Assembly: GCA_965204405.1 (NCBI GenBank)
Contig: CBDBEN010000005.1
Coordinates: 2,356,001-2,420,000 of the forward strand
Source of the DNA: JANQPX01 sp965204405
GTDB lineage: Bacteria; Pseudomonadota; Alphaproteobacteria; Geminicoccales; Geminicoccaceae
Direction of reading: 5' to 3'
Length of the DNA stretch: 64,000 nt
The position numbers and the translations under genes are program-made. Below are positions 18,308 through 25,957 of the stretch, piece by piece (positions within the stretch are counted from its first letter, which is position 1; every line of letters begins with the position of its first letter). The notes beneath the pieces are model-generated. The model did no database searches, had not been told where the DNA came from, and saw only the letters and a list, made by a program, of their open reading frames with translations.

Positions 18308-18982
18308 TCAGAACACCTTGGCCTGCACGCGGAACGCATAGCGGCCGAGGAGAGCCAGCACGAAGCTTGCGGCGAAGGTCAGCCCCACATAGATCGCGGC
18401 AGCGAGCGTGTAGATCTCGATCGAACGGAAGGTCTCGGAATCGACGTTGAAGGCACGCCCGGTCAACTCCTCCACGCCGAAGATCGATGCCATCGCCGAG
18501 CCCAGGATGAAGATGATGTAGAGGTTGGCGATCGGCGGATAGAGCGTCTTCGCGATATGCGGCGCCACGACGTAGCGAACTTTCTGCAGGAGAGAAAATC
18601 CCATGATTTCCGCAGCTTCCATCTCCTGCTCGCGCGCCGAATGAATACCGCCGCGGAAAACATCGGCCAGGAAGGCGCCGGCATTGAGTGCGAGGTTGAT
18701 GAGGATGCAGACATAAGGCGACAGCAGAATGCCGAATTCCGGAAGGCCGAAGAAGATGAAGAACGCCGTCACCAGGCTCGGCGTGTTGGTGAAGAAGATG
18801 ACGTAGATATTGGCGACAGGACGGGCAACCGCACCGCCATAGACCTGTGCGACGGCTGCCGAAAGCCCGAGCACCAGGCCCAGGACGAAGCCGAAAAATG
18901 TGAGGTGAAGTGTAACCAGAGCACCGCCCAGTAAGTAGGGCAAGTGATCGAAGGCGACACCCCACTGAAATGTATAGTTCAT
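18308..18982 (-). CDS. Amino-acid ABC transporter permease 1
   Basis: A 224-residue HisMQ-type permease with about five transmembrane helices and the EAA cytoplasmic loop (DVFRGGIHSAREQEMEAAEI) that contacts the ATPase. ATG 18982 (MNYTFQWG) is preferred over an in-frame start at 19006 because homologues begin at this point. Its stop is one base from the start of permease 2, so the two are translationally coupled. It forms the membrane channel of the importer fed by the 19064-19882 binding protein. Confidence 0.9.
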   Translation of the reverse strand: MNYTFQWGVAFDHLPYLLGGALVTLHLTFFGFVLGLVLGLSAAVAQVYGGAVARPVANIYVIFFTNTPSLVTAFFIFFGLPEFGILLSPYVCILINLALNAGAFLADVFRGGIHSAREQEMEAAEIMGFSLLQKVRYVVAPHIAKTLYPPIANLYIIFILGSAMASIFGVEELTGRAFNVDSETFRSIEIYTLAAAIYVGLTFAASFVLALLGRYAFRVQAKVF

Positions 18983-19007
18983 GTCATCGATCTTCCGCCG
19001 GAGCAAA

Positions 19008-19034
19008 AGAACCGCGCGACGGCCGCGCGGTTCT
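19008..19034 (-). terminator. Intercistronic hairpin after the binding-protein gene
   Basis: AGAACCGCGCG and CGCGCGGTTCT form an 11-bp perfect stem, followed on the minus strand by TTTTG. It sits between the solute-binding-protein stop and permease 1 start. Such hairpins partly terminate or protect the upstream mRNA, so that binding protein is made in excess over permease. Confidence 0.7.
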
Positions 19035-19063
19035 CAAACCCGACGATAGCGGACGAGACGATG

Positions 19064-19882
19064 TCAGAAATAGGGCGTGGGTTCGACGGCCACCAGCGGC
19101 GGTGCTCCCCAGAACTTTTCCCAAAGCGCATTGTGCTCGCCTGCCGATTGCAGCTCGTAGAGGGCGATATTGAGAAAGTCGCGCAAGCTGGTGTTGCCCT
19201 TGGCAACGCCGATCGCGCAATAGGAGGTGCGAATGATGTCATCGATGATGACCCAGTTCGTGTCCGCGAAATTCTCGGTGAACCGCTTGTGCCATTCCAG
19301 ATTGGCGATCATGCCGTCGGCGCGTCCCTGCGCGATCGTCCGCACCATATCGGAGCCGCTGTCCACGATCAGAACCTCGACGTTCGGCATGTTGTCCTTC
19401 ATCCACTGCACGGGAAAGCAGCCGCGGCAGCCGACCATCGTCAGCCCGTCTTTGTCGAGATCTTTCCAGGAGCTCACCGGTCCAACCTTGTCGGTGGTCA
19501 GCACGGCCAGGTTTTCGGTGTGGATAGGCAAGGTGAAATCGATCACCTTCGCGCGTTTCGAGTTGCGGGTCAGCGCCGCCATCGAGAAGTCGATCTGGTC
19601 GCTGACGAGAGCCGGCACCCTGGCCTTCCACTCGACGGGAACGAATTCCACTTCGGCGCCGATCTTCTCGGCCAGAAGACGTCCCATCTCGATATCCCAG
19701 CCCTGCCATTCGCCGGACGAGTCCCTAAAGCTGAGAGGAGGAATATTGGGATGCACGCCGATACGCACAGTGCCGTCCGAAATGATGTCGTCCAGTGATC
19801 GAGCGTCGGCAGCGGTCATCGGCAGCGCGGTTGCCACGACGACCAGACAGGCCGTGATGGCGTTGATAAGTCTCGTCAACAT
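19064..19882 (-). CDS. Amino-acid ABC transporter substrate-binding protein
   Basis: A 272-residue periplasmic protein of the SBP_bac_3 family. The N-terminus has a signal peptide (residues 1-28, ending MTAADA). The fold begins VRIGVHPNIPPLSFRD and GWDIEMGRLLAEKIGAEVEF, the ligand-binding start of family 3 proteins, with SMAALTRNSKRAKVIDFTLP later. A CRGCF segment is unusual and might form a disulfide. It is the first gene of a four-gene transporter operon. A palindrome TTTTCGTAAACGAAAA lies about 100 bases upstream and matches a site at the neighbouring regulator gene. The substrate is probably an amino acid or derived amino compound. Confidence 0.92.
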   Translation of the reverse strand: MLTRLINAITACLVVVATALPMTAADARSLDDIISDGTVRIGVHPNIPPLSFRDSSGEWQGWDIEMGRLLAEKIGAEVEFVPVEWKARVPALVSDQIDFSMAALTRNSKRAKVIDFTLPIHTENLAVLTTDKVGPVSSWKDLDKDGLTMVGCRGCFPVQWMKDNMPNVEVLIVDSGSDMVRTIAQGRADGMIANLEWHKRFTENFADTNWVIIDDIIRTSYCAIGVAKGNTSLRDFLNIALYELQSAGEHNALWEKFWGAPPLVAVEPTPYF

Positions 19883-19978
19883 GTTTGATCTCCCTGTGGT
19901 TCATCTTCCCGCTGTCACGGAACGATGGGCCGTTTCGGCAAAGCTCTACCCTGTAGATTTTCTTATCATGGTAAATTT

Positions 19979-19994
19979 TTTTCGTAAACGAAAA
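19979..19994. promoter_or_regulatory. Operator palindrome TTTCG-N4-CGAAA, transporter promoter
   Basis: TTTTCGTAAACGAAAA has 7-base perfect arms around AA. It lies about 100 bases upstream of the binding-protein start. The same core, TTTCG-N4-CGAAA, recurs at 22545-22560 before the XRE/cupin regulator gene. The most economical reading is a binding site of that regulator. Confidence 0.65.
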
Positions 19995-20027
19995 TTCCAG
20001 CCGAGCAACAAGATCGACCGTGACCAG

Positions 20028-20435
20028 TCATCCGGGCTGGCAGGCTGATGCTGCTGCCGCCATGGACGACGCCGCTCTGTTGTCTTCGGCGAGGTGCGCC
20101 AGCTGCATCTCATAGGTCATGCGCAACCGTTCCAGCGTCGGATCATTCGCTGGAGTCGTACGGTTGCGAACATCAAGTGCTCGCCGAAGAAGCCTGGTGC
20201 TGATCTCGGTGTTCCCGGCAGCATGGTAGTGACCTGCAACGCGCTCCATCAGAAAAGCGTAGAGGTTCAACGCCTCACGGGATAGAGCCTGTCCTGATGA
20301 TACTGGCTGCACGTGATCGGTTGGTGTCAGGCATTGATTGCCCGCCAAGCCGACAATCACCGCCAGACCGAAGACGATGATCAGCCCGATTTTCGTAAGC
20401 GGCACCAAAACGGCAGCGCCGCTCAGGCCGCGCAT
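20028..20435 (-). CDS. Membrane-anchored hypothetical protein
   Basis: A 135-residue protein with one N-terminal hydrophobic helix (residues 9-33, IGLIIVFGLAVIVGLAG) and a helical soluble part facing the periplasm or cytoplasm (LRRALDVRNRTTPANDPTLE). A CxxxTD-like segment follows the helix. No family is recognised. Its start overlaps the end of the enolase-like gene by 13 bases, so translation is probably coupled, and it is followed by the operator and transporter operon. It may be an accessory protein of the pathway. Confidence 0.5.
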   Translation of the reverse strand: MRGLSGAAVLVPLTKIGLIIVFGLAVIVGLAGNQCLTPTDHVQPVSSGQALSREALNLYAFLMERVAGHYHAAGNTEISTRLLRRALDVRNRTTPANDPTLERLRMTYEMQLAHLAEDNRAASSMAAAASACQPG

Positions 20436-21547
20436 AGACGAAACGCATCAGTGACGCGGCCCAGCGGCAGGTCGATGCCGAGGCCCGGCGCATCAGGCAG
20501 TGACACGGCTGAACCGCGCAAGCCGGTGGCTCGAAACGGCAGATGCTCAAAGAAAAGCTGATGCACCATGTGGTATTCCACCGGCCCAATGGCAGAATGC
20601 GCAGCACCGATATGGGCCGCAGCCATCGTCGCGACCGCCGTTGACGACACCTCCAGCGACAACGCGATTCCAGCCCGTTCCGCACGGTCGGCAAGTTCGA
20701 GCGTACTGGTAATCCCGCCGCATGCAATGGGCGCGACCTGCAGGATGGCAACGGCGCCGCCCTCGATCAGCTCAGCGAAGACTTCAGAGCGATATTCTGC
20801 TTCAGCCGCCATTACCGGCACCCCTTGATCGCAGAGCCGGCGCATGGCGCGGAGCTCATCGATCCGGACCGGGGATTGAAACGCGGTAATGTAGTCCTTT
20901 CGAACGCGGTCGAAAAGCGCGAGAGCACGGTCATATGAAAATGAGTACACACCATCGATGATCAATCGCGCTTTTGGCCCGATCGCCTTCCTCGCGCGGC
21001 TGACACGTTCCGCGTCCGCGTCAATCTCGAGGCCGCCGACCTTCATCTTGACCGTGTCGAAGCCAAGAGAAAGGTAAGCGGACAGCTCCTTGGCGAGATC
21101 ATCGGCAGACTTGTCCTGACCATAGAGCCCGCCGCTTGCATAGAGCTCGACCCGATTGCCGCTCTGCCCATCTATCGCCTGGTAAAGTGGGATTCCATCA
21201 GCCTTCGAGCGGAGATCCCAAAGGGCGATATCGATCCCGCTCAACGCCGAGCGAAGCAACCCGTGACGCGCGGTGAGCGTCGCACGCTGAACCAACGCAC
21301 TCATAATGTCATGAACCTTCTCAATGCGCTCGCCGATGATATGCGGGGCGACTTCGGTTCTGAGAAAGGTGGCAAGCGTGTCGGGCTGGTCATCAAAGCA
21401 CCAGCACTCGCCGAGCCCGACAAGGCCGGTCTCCGTCTCGAGCTCGACGAAGACAGCATATTTCTTTGTCCAGCGTATCAGCGGATTCCAGACCTTGCCT
21501 GACAGATCGTTAACGGCGGTCGAGACCCTGATTTCGACGATATTCAT
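20423..21547 (-). CDS. Enolase-superfamily protein with altered active site
   Basis: A 374-residue protein with the MR/MLE capping domain (residues 1-125, with GLGECWCFDDQP and RSALSGIDIALWDLRSK) and a C-terminal barrel. The Lys pair is kept (VKMKVGG) and the first metal Asp is in LIIDGVYSF. The second metal position, normally I-E-E-P, is FQSP, and the usual Q-P-D before the Gly-Gly is QVAPIACGG; the usual distal His motif is LEVSSTAVATM. It probably still binds an acid substrate but by a changed mechanism. It starts in the ATGA overlap with the ornithine-cyclodeaminase-family gene. Role: racemase, dehydratase or cycloisomerase, undecided. Confidence 0.8.
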   Translation of the reverse strand: MNIVEIRVSTAVNDLSGKVWNPLIRWTKKYAVFVELETETGLVGLGECWCFDDQPDTLATFLRTEVAPHIIGERIEKVHDIMSALVQRATLTARHGLLRSALSGIDIALWDLRSKADGIPLYQAIDGQSGNRVELYASGGLYGQDKSADDLAKELSAYLSLGFDTVKMKVGGLEIDADAERVSRARKAIGPKARLIIDGVYSFSYDRALALFDRVRKDYITAFQSPVRIDELRAMRRLCDQGVPVMAAEAEYRSEVFAELIEGGAVAILQVAPIACGGITSTLELADRAERAGIALSLEVSSTAVATMAAAHIGAAHSAIGPVEYHMVHQLFFEHLPFRATGLRGSAVSLPDAPGLGIDLPLGRVTDAFRLCAA

Positions 21548-22521
21548 CGATCGGCGCTGTTTTCTTGGTATGCCTGAACGGCATATAGCGCCGCCGCCAG
21601 ATCCGAAAGCGACGCCCCGACCGACTTGAAGACCGTGATATCCTCCTGGCTTTCGCGGCCTTGATGTCCGCCGCGGGCGAGATCGAACAGGTCGGCCGCT
21701 ATCGGATCGGCGGGGATCGCACCGGACTGGATCGCCTGCAAGATGTCGCCGGCCTCGGCAAAAGCTCCTGCTCTCGTATCGACGAAGATACCTTCGGCAC
21801 GGGCCATAACCGCGTCGTCGGTCTCGCGCATGTTCGCCTTGAACGCACCGACCAGATCCACATGCACGCCGGACTTCAGCCATTCGCCGAAAATCAGGGG
21901 TGTGCTCGACAGGGTGGCGCATGAGATGATGTCGGCCTTTCGGGCAGCGCCCTCGAGGTCGGTCACCGGCAAAGCATTGATGGATTGTTGACGGGCAGCC
22001 GCCGCCACGCAGGCTGCCTTCTCCGCCGAACGCCCATAGACATGGACGGCGTCGAGCGGTCTCACGGCGTGATGAGTCTCGATCAGGTTGAGGCTGAGGC
22101 GCCCCGTTCCCACCATGAGCATGAACCTGGAGTCATCGGCAGCCAGGTGCTGGGCTGTCAAGGCCGATATGGCAGCTGTTCGACGTGCCGTCAGCTCGCC
22201 GCCGTCCAGCAAGGCGACGACATTGCCCTGGGCGCCATCGATCAATAGGTAGCTTCCGGCAATGGCCGGCAAGCCCCTGTCGGCATTGCCGGGAAACACG
22301 GTCACGAGCTTGACACCGATACAGCCCCCATATTGCCAGGCCGGCATGATCAGCAAGGTGGCGTCTGCGGAGCCGGGCACCGGAACCATATGATGATGGC
22401 GTGGCGGTGCTACGCAATCACCGGACCGAAAGACATCGCGCAACTTGCCCACCAAGCAGGTCCAATTCAGCAGACCGACCAGGTCTTCGGCGGAAACGTG
22501 CAGCATCGGCATGACCGTCAA
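21544..22521 (-). CDS. Ornithine cyclodeaminase / mu-crystallin family protein
   Basis: A 325-residue protein of the OCD/CRYM family. The segment GCIGVKLVTVFPGNADRGLP is the substrate-facing part of the family (conserved Lys), ALLDGGELTARRTAAISAL contains the conserved T-x-x-R-T, and LMVGTGRLSLNLIETHHAV is the Rossmann NAD(P) loop. The family includes ornithine cyclodeaminase, alanine dehydrogenase-like and ketimine (pyrroline/piperideine carboxylate) reductases. It is the first gene after the divergent regulator and overlaps the enolase-like gene by ATGA. In this setting a ketimine reductase or opine/amino acid role is plausible; specificity cannot be read from sequence. Confidence 0.88.
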   Translation of the reverse strand: MTVMPMLHVSAEDLVGLLNWTCLVGKLRDVFRSGDCVAPPRHHHMVPVPGSADATLLIMPAWQYGGCIGVKLVTVFPGNADRGLPAIAGSYLLIDGAQGNVVALLDGGELTARRTAAISALTAQHLAADDSRFMLMVGTGRLSLNLIETHHAVRPLDAVHVYGRSAEKAACVAAAARQQSINALPVTDLEGAARKADIISCATLSSTPLIFGEWLKSGVHVDLVGAFKANMRETDDAVMARAEGIFVDTRAGAFAEAGDILQAIQSGAIPADPIAADLFDLARGGHQGRESQEDITVFKSVGASLSDLAAALYAVQAYQENSADR

Positions 22522-22544
22522 AACGGTTTCGGACTCATCGATAT

Positions 22545-22560
22545 ATTTCGTATGCGAAAT
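22545..22560. promoter_or_regulatory. Operator palindrome TTTCG-N4-CGAAA, divergent promoter
   Basis: ATTTCGTATGCGAAAT has 6-base perfect arms. It lies between the OCD-family gene (minus, start 22521) and the XRE/cupin gene (plus, start about 22634). It repeats the core of the site at 19979-19994, so one regulator probably controls both directions here and the transporter operon. Confidence 0.65.
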
Positions 22561-22633
22561 TTTTTCAAGCCAAGCGCCTCGTTGTTTGTTAGACTTTGAG
22601 GCAAGTCATTCTGGACGAGAAGGGCATGAAATT

Positions 22634-23281
22634 TTGAAGGCAAGAACGACGTCATCACCCGGAGATGGAACGTCGGGCGGACAGAAACGGTCGGCATTGG
22701 CGAAGCGAACGCGCTTTTTGCGGACCGAGGCCGGTTTGACGCTCAAGCGGCTGTCGGCGCGAAGCGAAGTCTCGCCGGCCACACTTTCCAAGATCGAAAA
22801 CGGCCAGCTGCAGCCGACCTATGACACGATCATGAAGCTGGCCGAGGGCCTCGATGTCGATGTCGGCTCGCTGTTCGATGACGCCCTGGCAAGCAACACT
22901 ACCCGATTCTCCGTGACCGAGAGCGAAGGCGGCATTCGTCACGACGCCGAACGCTATGTCTACCGGATGATGAACACCGACCTTTCGACCAAAAAGATGA
23001 CGCCCTTACGGGCGACGGTCAAGGCGGGAAAGACGTTCGAGCGGCGTCACCTCATCGAACATGGCGGTGAGGAATGCGTCTTCGTGCTGTCGGGAGTCAT
23101 CCGCGTGCATACCGCACACTATGCGCCGCGTGACCTGCAGCCCGGTGACTGCGCCTATTTCGACAGCACAATGGCGCATGCTCTCGAGGCCCTCGGGGCC
23201 AGCGATGCGGAGGTGTTCTGGATTTGCTCGAGCGAGCATTCGGTGCATCGTCTTTTGAACAACCAAAGCGAAGGTCGTTGA
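22634..23281 (+). CDS. XRE-family regulator with C-terminal cupin domain
   Basis: About 215 residues. The helix-turn-helix is LAKRTRFLRTEAGLTLKRLS to EVSPATLSKIENGQLQPTYD, and the C-terminal cupin (FERRHLIEHGGEECVFVLSG to LQPGDCAYFDSTMAHALEA) probably binds a small ligand. No ATG fits; TTG 22634 follows AGAAGGG with nine bases spacing and lies after the operator, so it is the preferred start. Proteins of this type (PuuR/SutR-like) repress nearby amino-compound catabolic genes. It ends TGATG with the aminotransferase start, so the two are coupled. Autoregulation through the site at 22545 is inferred. Confidence 0.85.
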   Translation: MKARTTSSPGDGTSGGQKRSALAKRTRFLRTEAGLTLKRLSARSEVSPATLSKIENGQLQPTYDTIMKLAEGLDVDVGSLFDDALASNTTRFSVTESEGGIRHDAERYVYRMMNTDLSTKKMTPLRATVKAGKTFERRHLIEHGGEECVFVLSGVIRVHTAHYAPRDLQPGDCAYFDSTMAHALEALGASDAEVFWICSSEHSVHRLLNNQSEGR

Positions 23282-24210
23282 TGATGCAGCAAGCCGGCCA
23301 AAGGACAACCACGCACGATTCCGAGCACGATGCACGCAACCAGGACATCAAGATCTACGTGAACGGTGAAATCGTTCACCGAGACGAGGCCAAGGTCTCC
23401 GTCTATGATTCCGGGTTCATGCTTGGCGACGGCATGTGGGAGGGCATGCGCCTCCACAATGGCAAGTGGGCGTTCTTCGACGAGCACATGGACCGCCTGT
23501 TCGACAGCTGCAAGGCCGTCAGCCTCGATATCGGTCTCAATCGGTCCGGCATTCTGGATGCCCTGACCCGAACGGCTGATGCCAACGGCATGACGGACAA
23601 TGTCCATTGCCGTCTGATGGTCACGCGCGGCATCAAGGACAAGCCGTTTCAGCATCCTTCGCTTTCCCGATCAGGACCGACGATCGTCATCATCATGGAG
23701 CATTCGGCGCCCTCCGCTTCGGTTCAGTCCAAGGGGATCCATCTTGCGACCGTGCCTCAGGTCCGAGGCCTGCCGCATTCGCAGGACGCCAAGTTCAACT
23801 CGCATTCCAAGCTGAACTGCGTCATTGCGTGTCTGCAGGCAGAAGTTGCAGGGGCGGACGAGGCGCTGATGCTCGACCCTCACGGCTTCGTCAATACGAC
23901 GAATGCCTGCAATTTCTTCATCGTGCGCAAGGGCGAGGTTTGGACGTCAAGCGGCGACTATTGCATGAACGGCGTCACCCGGCAGAAGGTCATCGATCTC
24001 TGCCGCGCAAACGGTATTCCCGTTTTCGAGAAAAACTATTCGCTTTACCAAGCCTATAGCGCGGACGAGGCTTTCCTGACCGGAACGTTCGGCGCGCAGA
24101 CGCCGGTCGCTACAATCGACGGACGCCCTATTGGGAACGGGGGAGATCGTCCGGTCACTTTAAGAATTCGTAAACTCTACCAAGCCCTAGTGTTTGACGT
24201 CACGTCATAG
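23281..24210 (+). CDS. Class IV (BCAT/DAAT-type) PLP aminotransferase
   Basis: A 309-residue fold-type IV PLP enzyme. Recognisable parts are SVYDSGFMLGDGMWEGMRL near the N-terminus, the DAKFNSHSKLNCVIACLQAE segment containing the catalytic Lys, LMLDPHGFVNTTNACNFFIV (Glu position of the family replaced by N-T-T) and FLTGTFGAQTPV. Family members transaminate branched-chain or D-amino acids or lyse aminodeoxychorismate. The start ATG overlaps the regulator stop. With an ABC importer, an OCD-family enzyme and an enolase-like protein in the neighbourhood, it should act on the imported amino compound. Confidence 0.88.
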   Translation: MMQQAGQRTTTHDSEHDARNQDIKIYVNGEIVHRDEAKVSVYDSGFMLGDGMWEGMRLHNGKWAFFDEHMDRLFDSCKAVSLDIGLNRSGILDALTRTADANGMTDNVHCRLMVTRGIKDKPFQHPSLSRSGPTIVIIMEHSAPSASVQSKGIHLATVPQVRGLPHSQDAKFNSHSKLNCVIACLQAEVAGADEALMLDPHGFVNTTNACNFFIVRKGEVWTSSGDYCMNGVTRQKVIDLCRANGIPVFEKNYSLYQAYSADEAFLTGTFGAQTPVATIDGRPIGNGGDRPVTLRIRKLYQALVFDVTS

Positions 24211-24295
24211 GGAAAGATGTCTTGGTTCACATGGTTCGCACCGAGGCGTGTTGCACGAGTCGTTGGGAAGGAAGGTGTTTTCCCGTTCGGGGCGT

Positions 24296-24358
24296 TCATC
24301 CAATCCTTTCGGAGATTGGTTTGGCCAGGTTCATCATCCGGTTGAGAACTTTGATGCC
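24296..24358 (-). pseudogene. Transposase C-terminal scar (copy A)
   Basis: The minus strand encodes GIKVLNRMMNLAKPISERIG and a stop. A near-identical ending (NLAKPISVRIA and stop) occurs at 52342-52389 in the same orientation. Both look like the last residues of one transposase type, but I cannot name the family. Confidence 0.35.
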
Positions 24359-24436
24359 AATCGCCAGGAGAGTGCTAATATGTGTGGGGCACTAATTGTG
24401 GCGAGAATGTTACACTGCATCAAACTTGGCTATGCC

Positions 24437-25743
24437 TCACTTTGTGTGGTGGATTGGCAGCATCCGAGCACGCAAGAGTTGCGAACCCGCTTTGCCGTAC
24501 ATGGCCCGCTTGATCGTCTTCAGACGGTTGATCTGCCCTCAGCTTGTCCGTTGCTCCAGGAAAGCTCGATGGCGTTGCTCACCGCGTCGATGTCTCGGCG
24601 CAGAAACTTGGCAAATCGCTTGATCGGCCCGAGATGAGACGCTGCGGCCTCGTCGATCCAGGCGTCTAGTTTTTCTGATTTCACGCTTCGCAAAATACCT
24701 CTGAAGCGCATGGCCAGACTTCGCATCTGGGTGAACGGCAGCGAGCCCTGCTTCAGGGCATCGACTTTTCGGGCCTGTTGCACTGTCAGCTGTCCCCGAG
24801 GCTTGATGCAAAGGGCCGCAGCGACCACAGGGGAGATGCAATGGCCGGTCTCGGGGTCGCGTACGGGTTCGAGGCGACGTTTTTCCTGAGCTGGTCCAGC
24901 CCCGGTCCTCGACTGAGCCCGTCCAATCCCGTCTCGCCGCCGCCAAGCCCCAAGAAGCCGCTCCAGGTTCGAGAAGCTGCCGGTATAACCTTGTCGCCTG
25001 ATGTCGTGAAAAAGATACGTGCCTCGGCGATAGACTTCCTTCCAGCACTGGGCAAGGTAGGCCTCGAAATACAGAGGTGACGTCGGTTTCAGGGATGCCC
25101 GGCGCCGATCAGGAGGGGCATCGAACGTCAGCCATTTCTTGATGGTTCGGTGATGGTGTTCGGTGCGCCGTGCGATCTCTTTGCAGGACAGTCCCTGCTT
25201 GTGTAAGGCGTGAACCCTTGCAAAAACCTCCTCGCGTGATTGCCGATGAATGTGGCGGGTCATTCGGAGGTGTTTGGCAGCAGAGGCCATCTCCTCTTCT
25301 GAAAGGAGCGCCCTTCCAGTAGCGCGCCCTTCAAGGTTCATCTGCTGCTCGATCGCCACGCGCAAGTTCTGAATGAGATGGAACCGATCGGCCACCTGCC
25401 GTGCTTGCCTTGCACCTTGCCGAACGGCCTGAGCATAGAGGCCGCATCGATCCCGACAGATAATCTCGACAGAGGGATGTTCATCGAGCCATTTAGCAGC
25501 GCTCGCCACGCTGCGATCGTCCAAGACATCAACGACCGAACGACGCTCAAAATCGATGATGATGGTGCCGTATCGCGACGACCGTCGCCAACTCCAATCA
25601 TCAATCCCGATAACCCTAGGTGCAGGGATTGAGCCTTCTGCATCTCGCTTCAACTGTCGTAGGATTGTGTCATCACTGGTCGGTATGCCCAGTCGATCCA
25701 TCAAGCGTTCTCCTGGCCGGCCTCCAGCACTGTGACCAAACAA
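24437..25743 (-). pseudogene. ISL3-family transposase, frameshifted and N-truncated
   Basis: Most of an ISL3 transposase is present: RVIGIDDWSWRRSSRYGTII (first Asp), ICRDRCGLYAQAVRQGARQA (second Asp), VADRFHLIQNLR, a helix-turn-helix in LSCKEIARRTEHHHRTIKKW and the final Glu in IELSWSNGQAEG. After GQAEG one base is missing; the other frame goes on INRLKTIKRAMYGKAG to ARMLPIHHTK and TGA at 24437. The N-terminal zinc-finger part is damaged or lost. It separates the amino-acid cluster from the sulfatase operon. Confidence 0.85.
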
Positions 25744-25902
25744 GCCCGCGATTCCCTACCTTGGCCGCTCTCCGACGCTTAAGCCTGAAAACCTCGGCTG
25801 TTCAAGAATTATCGGTGTCCGAGAAAGCTACACATCGCTAGACCGCTCCTTCACCCGACCGCCTGATTGGACCGGAACCTGCGGGTGATTGGACTCTCTG
25901 CT

Positions 25903-25931
25903 TGACAGCCAGAGTTATTTATTTAATTAAT
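25903..25931 (+). promoter_or_regulatory. Promoter of the ROK-TRAP-sulfatase operon
   Basis: TTGACA at 25903-25908 and ATTAAT at 25926-25931 are separated by 17 bases, a good sigma-70 type match. The -10 region lies inside the palindrome at 25921-25945, so a bound repressor would block it. Confidence 0.55.
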
Positions 25932-25945
25932 GTAATTAACTAAAT
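25921..25945. promoter_or_regulatory. 25-bp palindromic operator before the ROK gene
   Basis: ATTTAATTAAT-GTA-ATTAACTAAAT is a near-perfect palindrome (one mismatched pair in 11-base arms), AT-rich as in known ROK/NagC-type sites. It overlaps the -10 box and ends 12 bases before the TTG start, fitting autorepression by the ROK protein. Confidence 0.65.
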
Positions 25946-25957
25946 GGAGCATCTGTA

